From: Stygibacter sp964604155
GTDB taxonomy: Bacteria > Cloacimonadota > Cloacimonadia > Cloacimonadales > TCS61
Assembly: GCA_964604155.1 (NCBI GenBank)
Contig: CAZRXY010000101.1
Location: forward strand, 1 to 64,000
DNA length: 64,000 bases
Direction of reading: 5' to 3'
In this document: positions 9,356 to 18,062 of the stretch, piece by piece
Numbering within the stretch: the stretch's first letter is position 1
How the letters are laid out: every line of letters begins with the position of its first letter
Notes under the pieces: generated by a model
What the model was told of the DNA's origin: nothing
Seen by the model: only the letters and a program-made list of their open reading frames with translations
Databases searched by the model: none
Made by a program: the position numbers and the translations under genes

Positions 9356-10690
9356 ATGGCTCAAAAAGTTATGATTTTCGGTGCCGGGCTGGTATCAAAG
9401 CCTATGGTGGACTACCTGGCATCACAGGGTGTGGAAATTACCATAGGCAATCGTCACCTGGCTAAGGCAGAAAAGCTGGCAAAGCTGCACCCAAACGCAA
9501 AGGCGGTGGAAGTAGATGCCTCCGATGAGGAATTAATGAGTAAGCTGGTGGCAGATCATGATCTCAGCGTTAGCTTGCTGCCTGCTCAAAATCACCCCAT
9601 TGTCGCAAAACACTGCATAAAACACAAAAAAAATATGGTAACTACTTCCTATGTAAGCCCTGAGATGGCGGAGCTTCATGCACAGGCAAAAGAGGCTGAT
9701 ATCTTGATTCTGAACGAAATTGGAGTTGATCCCGGCATAGACCATATGAGTGCCATGAAGATTTTTGATGAAGTTAAAGATAAGGGTGGAAAAATCGTAA
9801 GCTTTATGAGCTATTGCGGAGGACTGCCTGCTCTTCAACATAACAATAATCCCATGGGTTATAAATTTTCCTGGGCTCCAAAAGGAGTACTTATAGCTGC
9901 AGGTAATAATGCCCAATATCTGCGTGACGGCGAAGTAGTCAAAATTCCGGGTTCCCAGTTATTCGGTCATTACTGGTTGGTGGACGTCCCGGGCGTAGGC
10001 ACCTACGAAGCTTATCCAAACCGTGATTCCCTGAGCTATATAGATACTTATGGTCTTGGTGGTATCAGCACTATCTACCGTGGCACTTTTCGCAATGTGA
10101 GCCATTGTGAAACCTGGTTTGCCCTTTCCCAACTGGGTTTTTTCGATAAAAATGGTGAAATCTATAACACAGAAAATATGAGCGTCTCCGAATTTATTAA
10201 AACTAAAATGATGGGACTAAAAGAAACCGCCTGCCTGAGATGCGAAATAGCCAAAAAGCTAAATCTTAATGATGCCAGTGTGGTTCTGAAAAAATTTGGC
10301 TGGCTGGGGTTCTTTGATGATAACTATCAGGTGCCCTGCGATAAAGGTGCAGCTATAGACGTGCTCACAGCCATTATGCTGGAGAAAATGAGTTATGAAC
10401 CGGGTGAACTTGATCTGCTTCTAATGCACCACGAATTTATTGCAGAATATCCTGAAGGAAAGCAGCGTATCACTTCTACTATGATTGATCATGGTATCCC
10501 TGGTGGTGACACTTCCATGGCTCGTACGGTTTCTTTGCCTGCTGCTATCGCAGTTAAAATGATCCTCGATGGCAAAATCAATCTTAAAGGCGTGCAGAGG
10601 CCAATAGACCGAAAGGTTTATCTGCCGGTTCTGGCTGAACTGGAAAAGATGAATATCAAACTCGTAGAAAGGTTTTTTAGTTTTTTTTAA
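9356..10690 (+). CDS. Saccharopine dehydrogenase-like oxidoreductase
   Basis: A 444-residue cytosolic NAD(P)-dependent enzyme of the saccharopine dehydrogenase/reductase (LYS9-like) family. The N-terminal Rossmann motif FGAGLVSKP is at residues 8-16, followed by SLLPAQNHP, VTTSYVSPEM and NEIGVDPGIDHM, all characteristic of the family. Members interconvert saccharopine with glutamate and aminoadipate semialdehyde, or act on related lysine intermediates. No other lysine-pathway gene is nearby, so the exact substrate is open. Length fits the family. GGAGG lies just before the ATG, and a terminator follows, so the gene appears to be transcribed alone. Confidence 0.85.
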   Translation: MAQKVMIFGAGLVSKPMVDYLASQGVEITIGNRHLAKAEKLAKLHPNAKAVEVDASDEELMSKLVADHDLSVSLLPAQNHPIVAKHCIKHKKNMVTTSYVSPEMAELHAQAKEADILILNEIGVDPGIDHMSAMKIFDEVKDKGGKIVSFMSYCGGLPALQHNNNPMGYKFSWAPKGVLIAAGNNAQYLRDGEVVKIPGSQLFGHYWLVDVPGVGTYEAYPNRDSLSYIDTYGLGGISTIYRGTFRNVSHCETWFALSQLGFFDKNGEIYNTENMSVSEFIKTKMMGLKETACLRCEIAKKLNLNDASVVLKKFGWLGFFDDNYQVPCDKGAAIDVLTAIMLEKMSYEPGELDLLLMHHEFIAEYPEGKQRITSTMIDHGIPGGDTSMARTVSLPAAIAVKMILDGKINLKGVQRPIDRKVYLPVLAELEKMNIKLVERFFSFF

Positions 10691-10705
10691 ATTGAGTTAT
10701 ATGGC

Positions 10706-10731
10706 AAAGAGCCTCTTCTGAGGCTTTTTGC
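10706..10731 (+). terminator. Rho-independent terminator after the saccharopine dehydrogenase gene
   Basis: AGCCTC (10710-10715) and GAGGCT (10720-10725) pair around a TTCT loop and are followed by a short T-run. Confidence 0.8.
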
Positions 10732-10776
10732 CTTTTCAAATAAGAAATCAGTTGGATATCTTTACAGGGAGTAACG

Positions 10777-11430
10777 ATGCTAATACTAAGGACAATAATT
10801 CATTTAGCCTGCGTGATCATAGCAGGAAGAAGATACAGACTCGAGTATAACAGCAGCCTGGGTTTTATAGCCGGCTTTCTGGCTGGGCCTATTGGTATTT
10901 TTATCGTCTATGTTACTCCAAATTTCCTTGCTAATATTAGTTTTTCACATGAAATGGACAGTTATAGAAATTCTCCTATATCTGATCCCACTATACTTAA
11001 ATACACAAATACTTATGGTGAGAATAAAAAAAATGTGAAGTTACATTATCGCCCCACCGCCTCCGGCTTTATTGCCAGCCGCCAATACATGCCCGTCACA
11101 GATGGATGTTTTGCTACTTTTCTTATGGGCTCTATATTATATGGCTTTCAGTTGTTTTTCCCAATAGTTTTCGCTTCTGTGGTCGAGCCTGTTTCCAGTG
11201 GCTTAATGCTGGAAAGAAGCCTGGCATTTCTGGTTTTCTTTATCCCGTTTTTAATGTGTATATTTAATTATCGAACTATGAAAATCTGTCCCCGTTGCGG
11301 GCATAATCACCAGGTAACAGGCAGCTTTGAAACCTTTATGGGTACGGTGATAGATTTTGATCCAAATGAAACCGGCTGCCGGGAATGCGATTATCTGCCA
11401 TCGAGAGATAGAGATATTAGCATTACCTGA
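10777..11430 (+). CDS. Small membrane protein with a zinc-ribbon-like C-terminus
   Basis: A 217-residue protein of unknown function. Two hydrophobic stretches lie near residues 1-17 and 28-50, and two more near 113-135 and 145-165. The C-terminal tail holds two Cys pairs, CPRC (C171, C174) and CREC (C201, C204), spaced as in a zinc ribbon. GGGAG precedes the ATG. I do not recognise a family. The Cys ligands could bind zinc on the cytoplasmic face; this is inference. Confidence 0.6.
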   Translation: MLILRTIIHLACVIIAGRRYRLEYNSSLGFIAGFLAGPIGIFIVYVTPNFLANISFSHEMDSYRNSPISDPTILKYTNTYGENKKNVKLHYRPTASGFIASRQYMPVTDGCFATFLMGSILYGFQLFFPIVFASVVEPVSSGLMLERSLAFLVFFIPFLMCIFNYRTMKICPRCGHNHQVTGSFETFMGTVIDFDPNETGCRECDYLPSRDRDISIT

Positions 11431-11836
11431 GCCGCATTTCCCTGCTTCATCTATTTACGTGTCCTGAAGGTTTTTTACTCATCTCCTTTTCCGGCACTCT
11501 TTAGCTATATTTCTTTGTAAAATCACCCGCTCGAGGTTTATCTCTTCAGAATCCATTTTTTTAACTAATGCTTAGTTACTCAATTAGTACTGGCAGAGAT
11601 ACTGGGTAATGCACGTTGTTTCCTAATCCACGAATTTCACCCCCTGCAGAATGATCTATGAACCAGGCAAAAAAAATGCGGAAGTATGCCAGATGCACGA
11701 AATAATTGACAATAAATTGCGGGTGTAGAAAAAAAAGTGCGAAGGTGGGAGATTTAGATAATGAAGATAAGAATAAAATATTCCGGATGTAGAATTTTAA
11801 CTCGTAATTACTTGGTGATGCCGGTGGATATACGTT
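11431..11836. other. 406-base intergenic region before the polysaccharide locus
   Basis: No gene recognised. A perfect TTGACA occurs at 11706-11711 on the plus strand, but the bases 17 positions later are an A-run, not a good -10 box. The polysaccharide locus promoter is presumably here but cannot be fixed from sequence. Confidence 0.4.
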
Positions 11837-13270
11837 ATGCTGTTTAATTCAATTTCCTATCTGGTATTTTTCCCTTTAGTAGTATTTTTATACTATTCAA
11901 TAGGGGCGAACAGGCGTTGGATACTTTTATTAACAGCGAGTTATATCTTTTACATGTGCTGGCGAGTGGAATATGTTTTATTGATCATGATATCCACTCT
12001 GGTGGATTATATCGTGGCGCTAAGGATGGAAAAAACAGACGCATCAGAAAAACGTAAATGTTATCTTGCATTAAGTATATTCACGAATCTGGGATTACTT
12101 TTCATTTTTAAGTATTATAATTTTTTTGGCAGCAGCCTAAATGCTATACTGGGTATCACAGGGGCAGCAGGTTTGATGCCGGAATATAAGGTGTTATTAC
12201 CGATAGGCATTTCTTTTTACACTTTTCAGACACTAAGTTACACAATTGATGTATATAAGGGCAGACAAAAGGCAGAGCGGCATCTGGGGATATTTGCAGT
12301 ATATGTGTCATTTTTTCCTCAGCTAGTAGCCGGTCCAATAGAGCGATCAGGTAATTTGATTCCTCAGATTCATAAATTTCATGAATTCAGATATCGTAAT
12401 GTGAGTGATGGGCTTAAGCTAATGATGTGGGGGTTTTTCAAGAAGCTGGTAATAGCGGATCGAGCGGCTCTTATGGTAAATACAATCTATAATAATCCTG
12501 CTGAATATGAGGGATTTCCTTTATTGCTTGCCACTTATCTATTTGCCTTTCAAATTTACTGTGATTTTTCTGCTTATAGTGACATAGCTCGAGGTTCAGC
12601 AAGAGTGATGGGAATAAATTTGATGGAAAATTTTTCTCAGCCATATTTATCGCACAATATCCGGGAGTTCTGGCAACGCTGGCATATTTCACTTTCAAGC
12701 TGGTTTAGAGATTATCTCTATATACCATTGGGGGGGAACAGAGTAAAATCCTGCCGATATTATCTGAATATAGGTGTAGTATTTTTTCTGAGTGGATTGT
12801 GGCATGGAGCAAATTTCACTTTTTTAGTCTGGGGATTGCTGCATGGAGTTTATTATATGATCACCCAGTTCATCGGAAAATTGCAGATACGGAAGATTGA
12901 TGAACTCAAGAAAAACAGACTGGTGAGGATTATAGAGATTTTATTTACCTTCCACCTGGTTTGTTTTGGCTGGATATTCTTTAGATCAAGAAATTTGGGA
13001 GAGGCTTTTTATATAGTAACCCATTTATTTAAGAATCTAAAGATTTTGTGGCACGACGGCTGGGGTCTCTCCAGCCTGAATATGCTTTTATTGATCATTT
13101 CGCTGATAATTATGGTCCTTATTCAGGACATATTGGGTAAAGAAAAAGTTAGAGAATATTTAGCAAATCGCACCTTAATGTTCAGGAATGCTGTCTATGC
13201 AGGATTTATATTTTTTATCTTAAGTATGGGGATATTAACAGATTATGAATTTATCTACTTCCAGTTCTAA
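11837..13270 (+). CDS. MBOAT family O-acyltransferase (AlgI-like)
   Basis: A 477-residue polytopic inner-membrane acyltransferase of the AlgI/DltB-like MBOAT family. Members pass acetyl groups across the membrane for O-acetylation of an exopolysaccharide. The signature FWQRWHISLSSWFRDYLYIP begins at residue 278, and the catalytic-region histidine lies in LWHG at 321-324. Length matches AlgI. The next gene encodes an SGNH-type protein and overlaps its 3' end by 26 bases, the usual pairing of an MBOAT transporter and a periplasmic acetyltransferase. It opens the polysaccharide locus. Confidence 0.9.
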   Translation: MLFNSISYLVFFPLVVFLYYSIGANRRWILLLTASYIFYMCWRVEYVLLIMISTLVDYIVALRMEKTDASEKRKCYLALSIFTNLGLLFIFKYYNFFGSSLNAILGITGAAGLMPEYKVLLPIGISFYTFQTLSYTIDVYKGRQKAERHLGIFAVYVSFFPQLVAGPIERSGNLIPQIHKFHEFRYRNVSDGLKLMMWGFFKKLVIADRAALMVNTIYNNPAEYEGFPLLLATYLFAFQIYCDFSAYSDIARGSARVMGINLMENFSQPYLSHNIREFWQRWHISLSSWFRDYLYIPLGGNRVKSCRYYLNIGVVFFLSGLWHGANFTFLVWGLLHGVYYMITQFIGKLQIRKIDELKKNRLVRIIEILFTFHLVCFGWIFFRSRNLGEAFYIVTHLFKNLKILWHDGWGLSSLNMLLLIISLIIMVLIQDILGKEKVREYLANRTLMFRNAVYAGFIFFILSMGILTDYEFIYFQF

Positions 13271-14258
13271 GGAGGCAAGACTTTTTGAAAGGAATCTAGG
13301 AAAATTCCTTTTATTTTTCCTGCTGACAGCAATTCTTTTAAGTTCTCTAAACTGGTTTACAATCATAAAAACCTTAAAAAACAGTAGTCATTTTGTGCTT
13401 CCGGTTGCAACAGATACCGTTATTTTGGGCGATTCATATACGATGACTGGATTAGACCCAGGTTTCAGAGCCAATACTTTGAATGGAGCTATGAGGGCAG
13501 AGCTGATTCCATTCACTTATCATAAAATGAAATTTATTTGTGAGCATAATCCACAGGTGAAAAATTTGGTGATCTCATTGAGTTACCACAGTCTGACGAT
13601 GAATAAGGAAAAGACCCTGAAGTCACCGGAAACAGTGAGATATTACTGTGATACATACTTTGCTTTATATGATACACAATTAAAGCGTATTGCTTTTACA
13701 ATGGATTCTTCCTATTATGTTTCCTGGCTCAAATACAGTCTGGGATTTCCAATTGAACTCAGCAAGAATATTGGCATCTATCTGCGGATTATATCAGGAT
13801 TTAATCACTATAAAAACTATTCGTTTTGGGGGGGATATCAGACTTTGGCGGCACCAGAGAGCGGTTCTTCTGTAAAAGAGAGGATTTTTGAGCATTACTA
13901 CAAATTTGGAGAAGAGATTGAGATGTCAAATATTATGATTGACTATTTTGAAGTAATAATAAAATATTGCAACGCAAAGGGTATAAGGCTTTTTGTGATA
14001 ACTCCACCGGTGCAGCCCGCCTATGAAGAGCAGGTGCCGGAAGGATATAAACAGGGATTGCGTGAGATAGTGGGAGTGATGAAAAAGAAATACAGTAATT
14101 TATTTTATTTTGATTATGGTAAGCTGATATTTGATGAGAGTGAATGGCGAGACGCTGATCACTTGAATTCGCGTGGCTCGGAGAGGTTCAGTCAACTATT
14201 TTTCATAGAGATGAATAAAATTATAGAAGGAGAGTCATATGACCATAGAATTCCGTAA
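13245..14258 (+). CDS. SGNH-fold protein, probable polysaccharide O-acetyltransferase partner
   Basis: A 337-residue protein with one N-terminal membrane anchor (about residues 20-42) and a periplasmic domain. The SGNH-type nucleophile motif GDSYT is at 62-66 and the DxxH pair, D303 and H306, near the C-terminus, so the Ser-Asp-His triad looks intact. This fits the AlgJ/AlgX-like or DltD-like class that receives acyl groups from an MBOAT protein and attaches them to a glycan. Its start lies inside the MBOAT gene (26-base overlap), implying translational coupling. Overall similarity to named families is weak, so the acceptor is unknown. Confidence 0.7.
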   Translation: MNLSTSSSKEARLFERNLGKFLLFFLLTAILLSSLNWFTIIKTLKNSSHFVLPVATDTVILGDSYTMTGLDPGFRANTLNGAMRAELIPFTYHKMKFICEHNPQVKNLVISLSYHSLTMNKEKTLKSPETVRYYCDTYFALYDTQLKRIAFTMDSSYYVSWLKYSLGFPIELSKNIGIYLRIISGFNHYKNYSFWGGYQTLAAPESGSSVKERIFEHYYKFGEEIEMSNIMIDYFEVIIKYCNAKGIRLFVITPPVQPAYEEQVPEGYKQGLREIVGVMKKKYSNLFYFDYGKLIFDESEWRDADHLNSRGSERFSQLFFIEMNKIIEGESYDHRIP

Positions 14259-14582
14259 AGAAGGCAGAATTGGGGTTATCAAGATAATCGGCAGGCTTGA
14301 TGCCTCAAATGCGCGTGAATTGAAGGATAATTTTGTGAAATATCTTGAAGAGACTATATATTTCATCATGGATTTCTCGGAATTAGAATTCATAGACAGT
14401 ACTGGTCTGGGTGCCGTAATCAGTGCATTCAAGCATGCTTCCGAAGTTGATGGAGATGTATATATAGCAAATCTTCAGCCTAAATAAGAATGGTGTTTGA
14501 TATCACTCGCGCATATCGGATTTTTGATGTGTATGAGGACGTTGATACAGCTTTGGAGGCGATGCAGGATAACAAGAAATAG
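14239..14582 (+). pseudogene. STAS-domain anti-sigma-factor antagonist, frameshifted
   Basis: The ATG at 14239 follows AAGGAG and overlaps the preceding gene by 20 bases. The first frame reads 82 residues of a SpoIIAA/RsbV-like STAS domain, including the phosphorylation-site region EFIDSTGLGAV, then stops at TAA 14485-14487. Reading on in the -1 frame from 14484 gives the missing C-terminal helix (MVFDITRAYRIFDVYEDVDT and on to AMQDNKK), ending at TAG 14580-14582. One extra A in the AAA run at 14482-14484 would restore a 114-residue protein, close to the 112-residue intact paralogue at 35646. It could be a real frameshift mutation, an assembly error in a homopolymer, or less likely recoding. 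Intact, it would act as a partner-switching regulator tied to the polysaccharide locus. Confidence 0.8.
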
Positions 14583-14596
14583 AGTATTACAGCTTA

Positions 14597-16057
14597 ATGA
14601 AATGCTTAATATACGCCTCACCCGGTCAGACAAGCTGGGTAACGGATTTTTTTCTTGGGATCAATCCTTTTTTTATAAAGATCCTCAATAAGCCTTTACT
14701 GGAATACTACATAGATTTTTGTGTGCTTCTGGGAGTCACTCAGGTGAGAGTGATCAATAACGTAAGCGGTTCTGATCTGGAAAAATATTTTGGAGATGGG
14801 ACTCAATGGGGCATCAATCTCAGTTATGGCTTTGCCAAGCCGGATGACCGCTTAGAGGATGTGCTATTAAAAAACCGCAGATTTTGCCAGGGCAACTTAT
14901 TCATTGTCTCTGGGTATCAATTCATAAGATATAACAAAAATTATCAATATAACTCCTGTTTTCAAGGTGGAGATGGGCTATGCCTGCGGGAAGGTGAAAA
15001 CAGTCTATATTTCTTATCGGAAGTTGATGATATCCGAATGGTGGATTTGGTGGGAATTGAGGAGAAGGAGTGTTCTAAGCTGGGGATTCTGGCGATTGAT
15101 TCTATTAGCTCTTATTATGCACTAAATATGAGCATAATAGAAAAATACCGCAATAATTATGTGCTCCCGGGTTATAATAATGAGGATGGAGCTTATCTGG
15201 GAAAAAACATTATTGACAAAAAAAGCACAGAGTACATAAAGCCAATTGTCTTGGGGGACAGTGTTCAGATTCAAATGAATACAGTAATAGGACCTAATGT
15301 GATACTGGGGGATAATGTGATAATAGATCACTCTACTCAGTTGAGGAATTGCATAGTGTATGATAATTCCTACATAGGCAGTGATCTGGAGATAGAAAAA
15401 AAAATAGTTTTTAAAAAGAGATTAATAGAGCCGGTGAGTGGGGAAATGATGCAGATAGTTGATAGTTTTCTGGTTTCCGATATTCGCAGTAATATGATAG
15501 AAAACTCACTTATGAAAGTGATCAATGGTGTAATTACGGTTATATTAATAGCACTAACTACTTTGCCATATATGATTTTTTTTTCACTTTGCAAGATATT
15601 TGGGATGCGAACCGATCGCGAGAATTATTTTGTAGATCAGGAGGGAAAGAGCAAGGAATTTCCTACATTTCATCTATCGGGTTACAATATTTTCAAGAAA
15701 ATTTTTTTCCGTTTTTCACTAGATTTTTATCCTTTTTATTTCAGAGTTCTAAATAGTGATTTGCTTTTGACAGGTAATCATCTTCTAAAAAGGGAAGCTG
15801 GAGGCGTCAAGCAATTGCACCAATTACCGGTTTATTACCCGGGAGTTTACAATTATCCAGGTAGTATGCTTCATAATCAGAATCACGAGAATTATATCAA
15901 TGACGAGCTGGAATATATCCACCTGCGAGGCTTCCTTTTTGATCTTAAATTGATCATTAATACCTGGATTAGCAGGTTATTCAGTGATTGGAATTCCATA
16001 GCAGAGTTTCTGGGTGAGCAGATAAAATCAAATGATAAAGCAGGTGAAGATGGATGA
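14597..16057 (+). CDS. Sugar nucleotidyltransferase/LbH/sugar transferase fusion, both active sites degenerate
   Basis: A 486-residue fusion. Residues 1-200 align with NDP-sugar nucleotidyltransferases (ILNKPLLEYYIDF at 29-41 matches the conserved NKPLLEY block), but the GGxGTR loop reads YASPGQTSW and the PKP lysine is replaced. Residues about 215-266 are hexapeptide repeats of a left-handed beta-helix (VIGPNVILGDNVIIDHSTQL). A membrane helix follows at about 306-334. Residues about 340-462 resemble the C-terminal half of WcaJ/PglC-type initiating sugar transferases: YYPGVYNYPGSMLHNQNHEN stands where PGITGWAQVNGR is usual, and FDLKLIINTW ends it. Catalytic residues appear lost in both enzyme parts, so a regulatory or scaffold role is possible. 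It sits between the STAS gene and the Wzz-like gene, overlapping the latter. Confidence 0.7.
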   Translation: MKCLIYASPGQTSWVTDFFLGINPFFIKILNKPLLEYYIDFCVLLGVTQVRVINNVSGSDLEKYFGDGTQWGINLSYGFAKPDDRLEDVLLKNRRFCQGNLFIVSGYQFIRYNKNYQYNSCFQGGDGLCLREGENSLYFLSEVDDIRMVDLVGIEEKECSKLGILAIDSISSYYALNMSIIEKYRNNYVLPGYNNEDGAYLGKNIIDKKSTEYIKPIVLGDSVQIQMNTVIGPNVILGDNVIIDHSTQLRNCIVYDNSYIGSDLEIEKKIVFKKRLIEPVSGEMMQIVDSFLVSDIRSNMIENSLMKVINGVITVILIALTTLPYMIFFSLCKIFGMRTDRENYFVDQEGKSKEFPTFHLSGYNIFKKIFFRFSLDFYPFYFRVLNSDLLLTGNHLLKREAGGVKQLHQLPVYYPGVYNYPGSMLHNQNHENYINDELEYIHLRGFLFDLKLIINTWISRLFSDWNSIAEFLGEQIKSNDKAGEDG

Positions 16058-18062
16058 AAGCTTTATTCCTATAGAAGATAGCACAGCGAATTCTTTATTC
16101 AAGTTTGATAAGCGAATTCTTCTTATCACGCTAAAGCGTAAGATAATATTCATCATGGTGGTTTCATTTATGACCTTTATGCTGTTTGGCGTTTATGCAA
16201 AAATTAATAAGCAGGAAAAGTGGATTGCCACTGCCATGCTTGTGAAATATGATAAGCAGATGACATCTAACCGCGATATACCGTATTTGTATCAGGATAT
16301 GACTTCAAATACATTGATGGAATCCTTTTACCGCAGAATTAACCTCATTGAGATGGTGGATTCTCTGGGTTTGCAAGTTGGGGTAGAAAAACTTCATGGC
16401 TCTTTATGGATTAAGCGGGGTAATAGAGCAAACACCTATCAGGTTAGTGCTCAGCATTTTAATCGCGAACTGGCTGTGGATATGGCAAACACCTATGCCA
16501 GGATATTTATAAAAAACTACAATCAGATAATAAATGAGCCGGCAAAAAAAACCTTTGAGTACTACAGGCAGCAGGTTAAACAGTCTGACCAGGAATTGCA
16601 GGAAGTATTAAAAGATATCAGACAATTTCAGAGAGATTATAATATTACTTCCATAGAAACCGAGGTAAATCGGAAGAATCTGCTATTAAGCGATATAGAA
16701 TTGAATATTATGGAAGCTCAGGTGGAAATGAGTAATCTGGAAGCAAGAATTGCCGATATTGATGAAATACTGCCTCTGTATCCTGATAGAAATGTGCCCA
16801 CCGGATTCACTGTGGATATGCCTATTGACACAAGAATTCATTTAAAAGAAAAAGAGATTGATCAACAATTAAAGATATACACGCCTGAGAATCCCAGAAT
16901 AAAGAAACTATATAACGAGCTCAGCCAGCTTAAAGAAGAAAAAAAAGAGTGGGATAAAGGTAATATAGTGCCATCCACGGTACATTACGGTAATGATCCG
17001 GTTCTTCTGAATCTTAAAACACAGCGAAGTAATTATGCCAATTCTCTTTCAGGTATGCGTCAAAATATTCTCAGATACCAGGAGCAGGTGGAAGAAATTC
17101 GCAATTCCATCAGATACCTCAGTTCCTTAAGTGATGAATTTCAGATCCTTAAAAATCGTGAGGACAGCATCAGGCGGCGGCGTGAAAGCTCTGAAGACAG
17201 AATGGTGGAAGCCAAGGTAGCCTTCGATTCTAATGTGAGCGATTTTGAGATCATAGATGAAGCATTCCCACCAAGATTCCCTGAAGCCACGCGGACAAAA
17301 ATGATCGCTCTCGTAGGTGGGCTTATGGCATTCATAGGTCTTACTATTTATTATCTGTTACGCGAATTTTTAGATGACACTATTAAATCTGACTTTGATT
17401 TTGATAAAACTTTTAACATTAAATTGCTGGGAGAAATACCAAATAAAGATTCCTTTGCCCTGGAAATTTACTGGTCACAAGTGCAGATTGTTTTTGGACA
17501 GATAAATGCTATTCTGCGAGGCAAACGGCAATCCTTTATAGCAGTTGGTAATGACCGCTCCGGAACCGGGAAAAGCTTTTTCATCAGGGAGGTACACGAT
17601 CTGTATATGTCCCGTAATAGAAAAGTGCTCTGGATTGAAACAATTGACGATTCGGATAAAGAAATTGAGCCATATATCATCAATGAAACATTGTATAACG
17701 ATACAGAATTTGATCCGCAGAAGAACATCTATGAGCTTTCCAAAGACCAGTTTAAATGCTATTTTCTGCGTGATGAGGATTCATTTGTTCAAGTTCTGGA
17801 AAAATCCAGCTTAGTGGAGTTTTTAGGCAAACTAAAGGATTTTGATGTTATTATCTGGGAACTGTTTGAAGTGCCTTACAATATGCAATTATTCACCACG
17901 ATTGCTTCTGTTTCCGATATTCTTATTATGGTCGCCCGTTTTAGATATTCAAACAGAGAAAATTTCTCAACAATTATAGAATTTTTAAAAGATAACCTGG
18001 ACATTGAAGTAACAGGAGTATTAAATGATATTCAAAAGCCATATTTTCAATCAAGCTTCTAA
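16050..18062 (+). CDS. Wzz/GumC-type polysaccharide co-polymerase with P-loop kinase-like domain
   Basis: A 670-residue inner-membrane protein that should set chain length and help export of the polysaccharide. I chose the ATG at 16050 (preceded by AGGTG) over an ATG at 16032. Membrane helices lie at about 31-51 and 418-440, flanking a long periplasmic coiled coil, the Wzz topology. The cytoplasmic C-terminus resembles a BY-kinase: Walker A-like GNDRSGTGKS at 500-509 and a Walker B-like DFDVIIWELFE. The Tyr-rich tail of Wzc is absent (the protein ends YFQSSF), so autophosphorylation of the usual kind looks unlikely. It overlaps the preceding gene and precedes the Wza-like lipoprotein. Confidence 0.85.
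   Translation: MDESFIPIEDSTANSLFKFDKRILLITLKRKIIFIMVVSFMTFMLFGVYAKINKQEKWIATAMLVKYDKQMTSNRDIPYLYQDMTSNTLMESFYRRINLIEMVDSLGLQVGVEKLHGSLWIKRGNRANTYQVSAQHFNRELAVDMANTYARIFIKNYNQIINEPAKKTFEYYRQQVKQSDQELQEVLKDIRQFQRDYNITSIETEVNRKNLLLSDIELNIMEAQVEMSNLEARIADIDEILPLYPDRNVPTGFTVDMPIDTRIHLKEKEIDQQLKIYTPENPRIKKLYNELSQLKEEKKEWDKGNIVPSTVHYGNDPVLLNLKTQRSNYANSLSGMRQNILRYQEQVEEIRNSIRYLSSLSDEFQILKNREDSIRRRRESSEDRMVEAKVAFDSNVSDFEIIDEAFPPRFPEATRTKMIALVGGLMAFIGLTIYYLLREFLDDTIKSDFDFDKTFNIKLLGEIPNKDSFALEIYWSQVQIVFGQINAILRGKRQSFIAVGNDRSGTGKSFFIREVHDLYMSRNRKVLWIETIDDSDKEIEPYIINETLYNDTEFDPQKNIYELSKDQFKCYFLRDEDSFVQVLEKSSLVEFLGKLKDFDVIIWELFEVPYNMQLFTTIASVSDILIMVARFRYSNRENFSTIIEFLKDNLDIEVTGVLNDIQKPYFQSSF

Noticed and set aside
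14484..14490. Programmed -1 frameshift in the STAS gene
   Set aside because: The site CCTAAATAA does not allow good re-pairing of the Lys tRNA after slippage, and no downstream stem was evident; mutation or sequence error is simpler.
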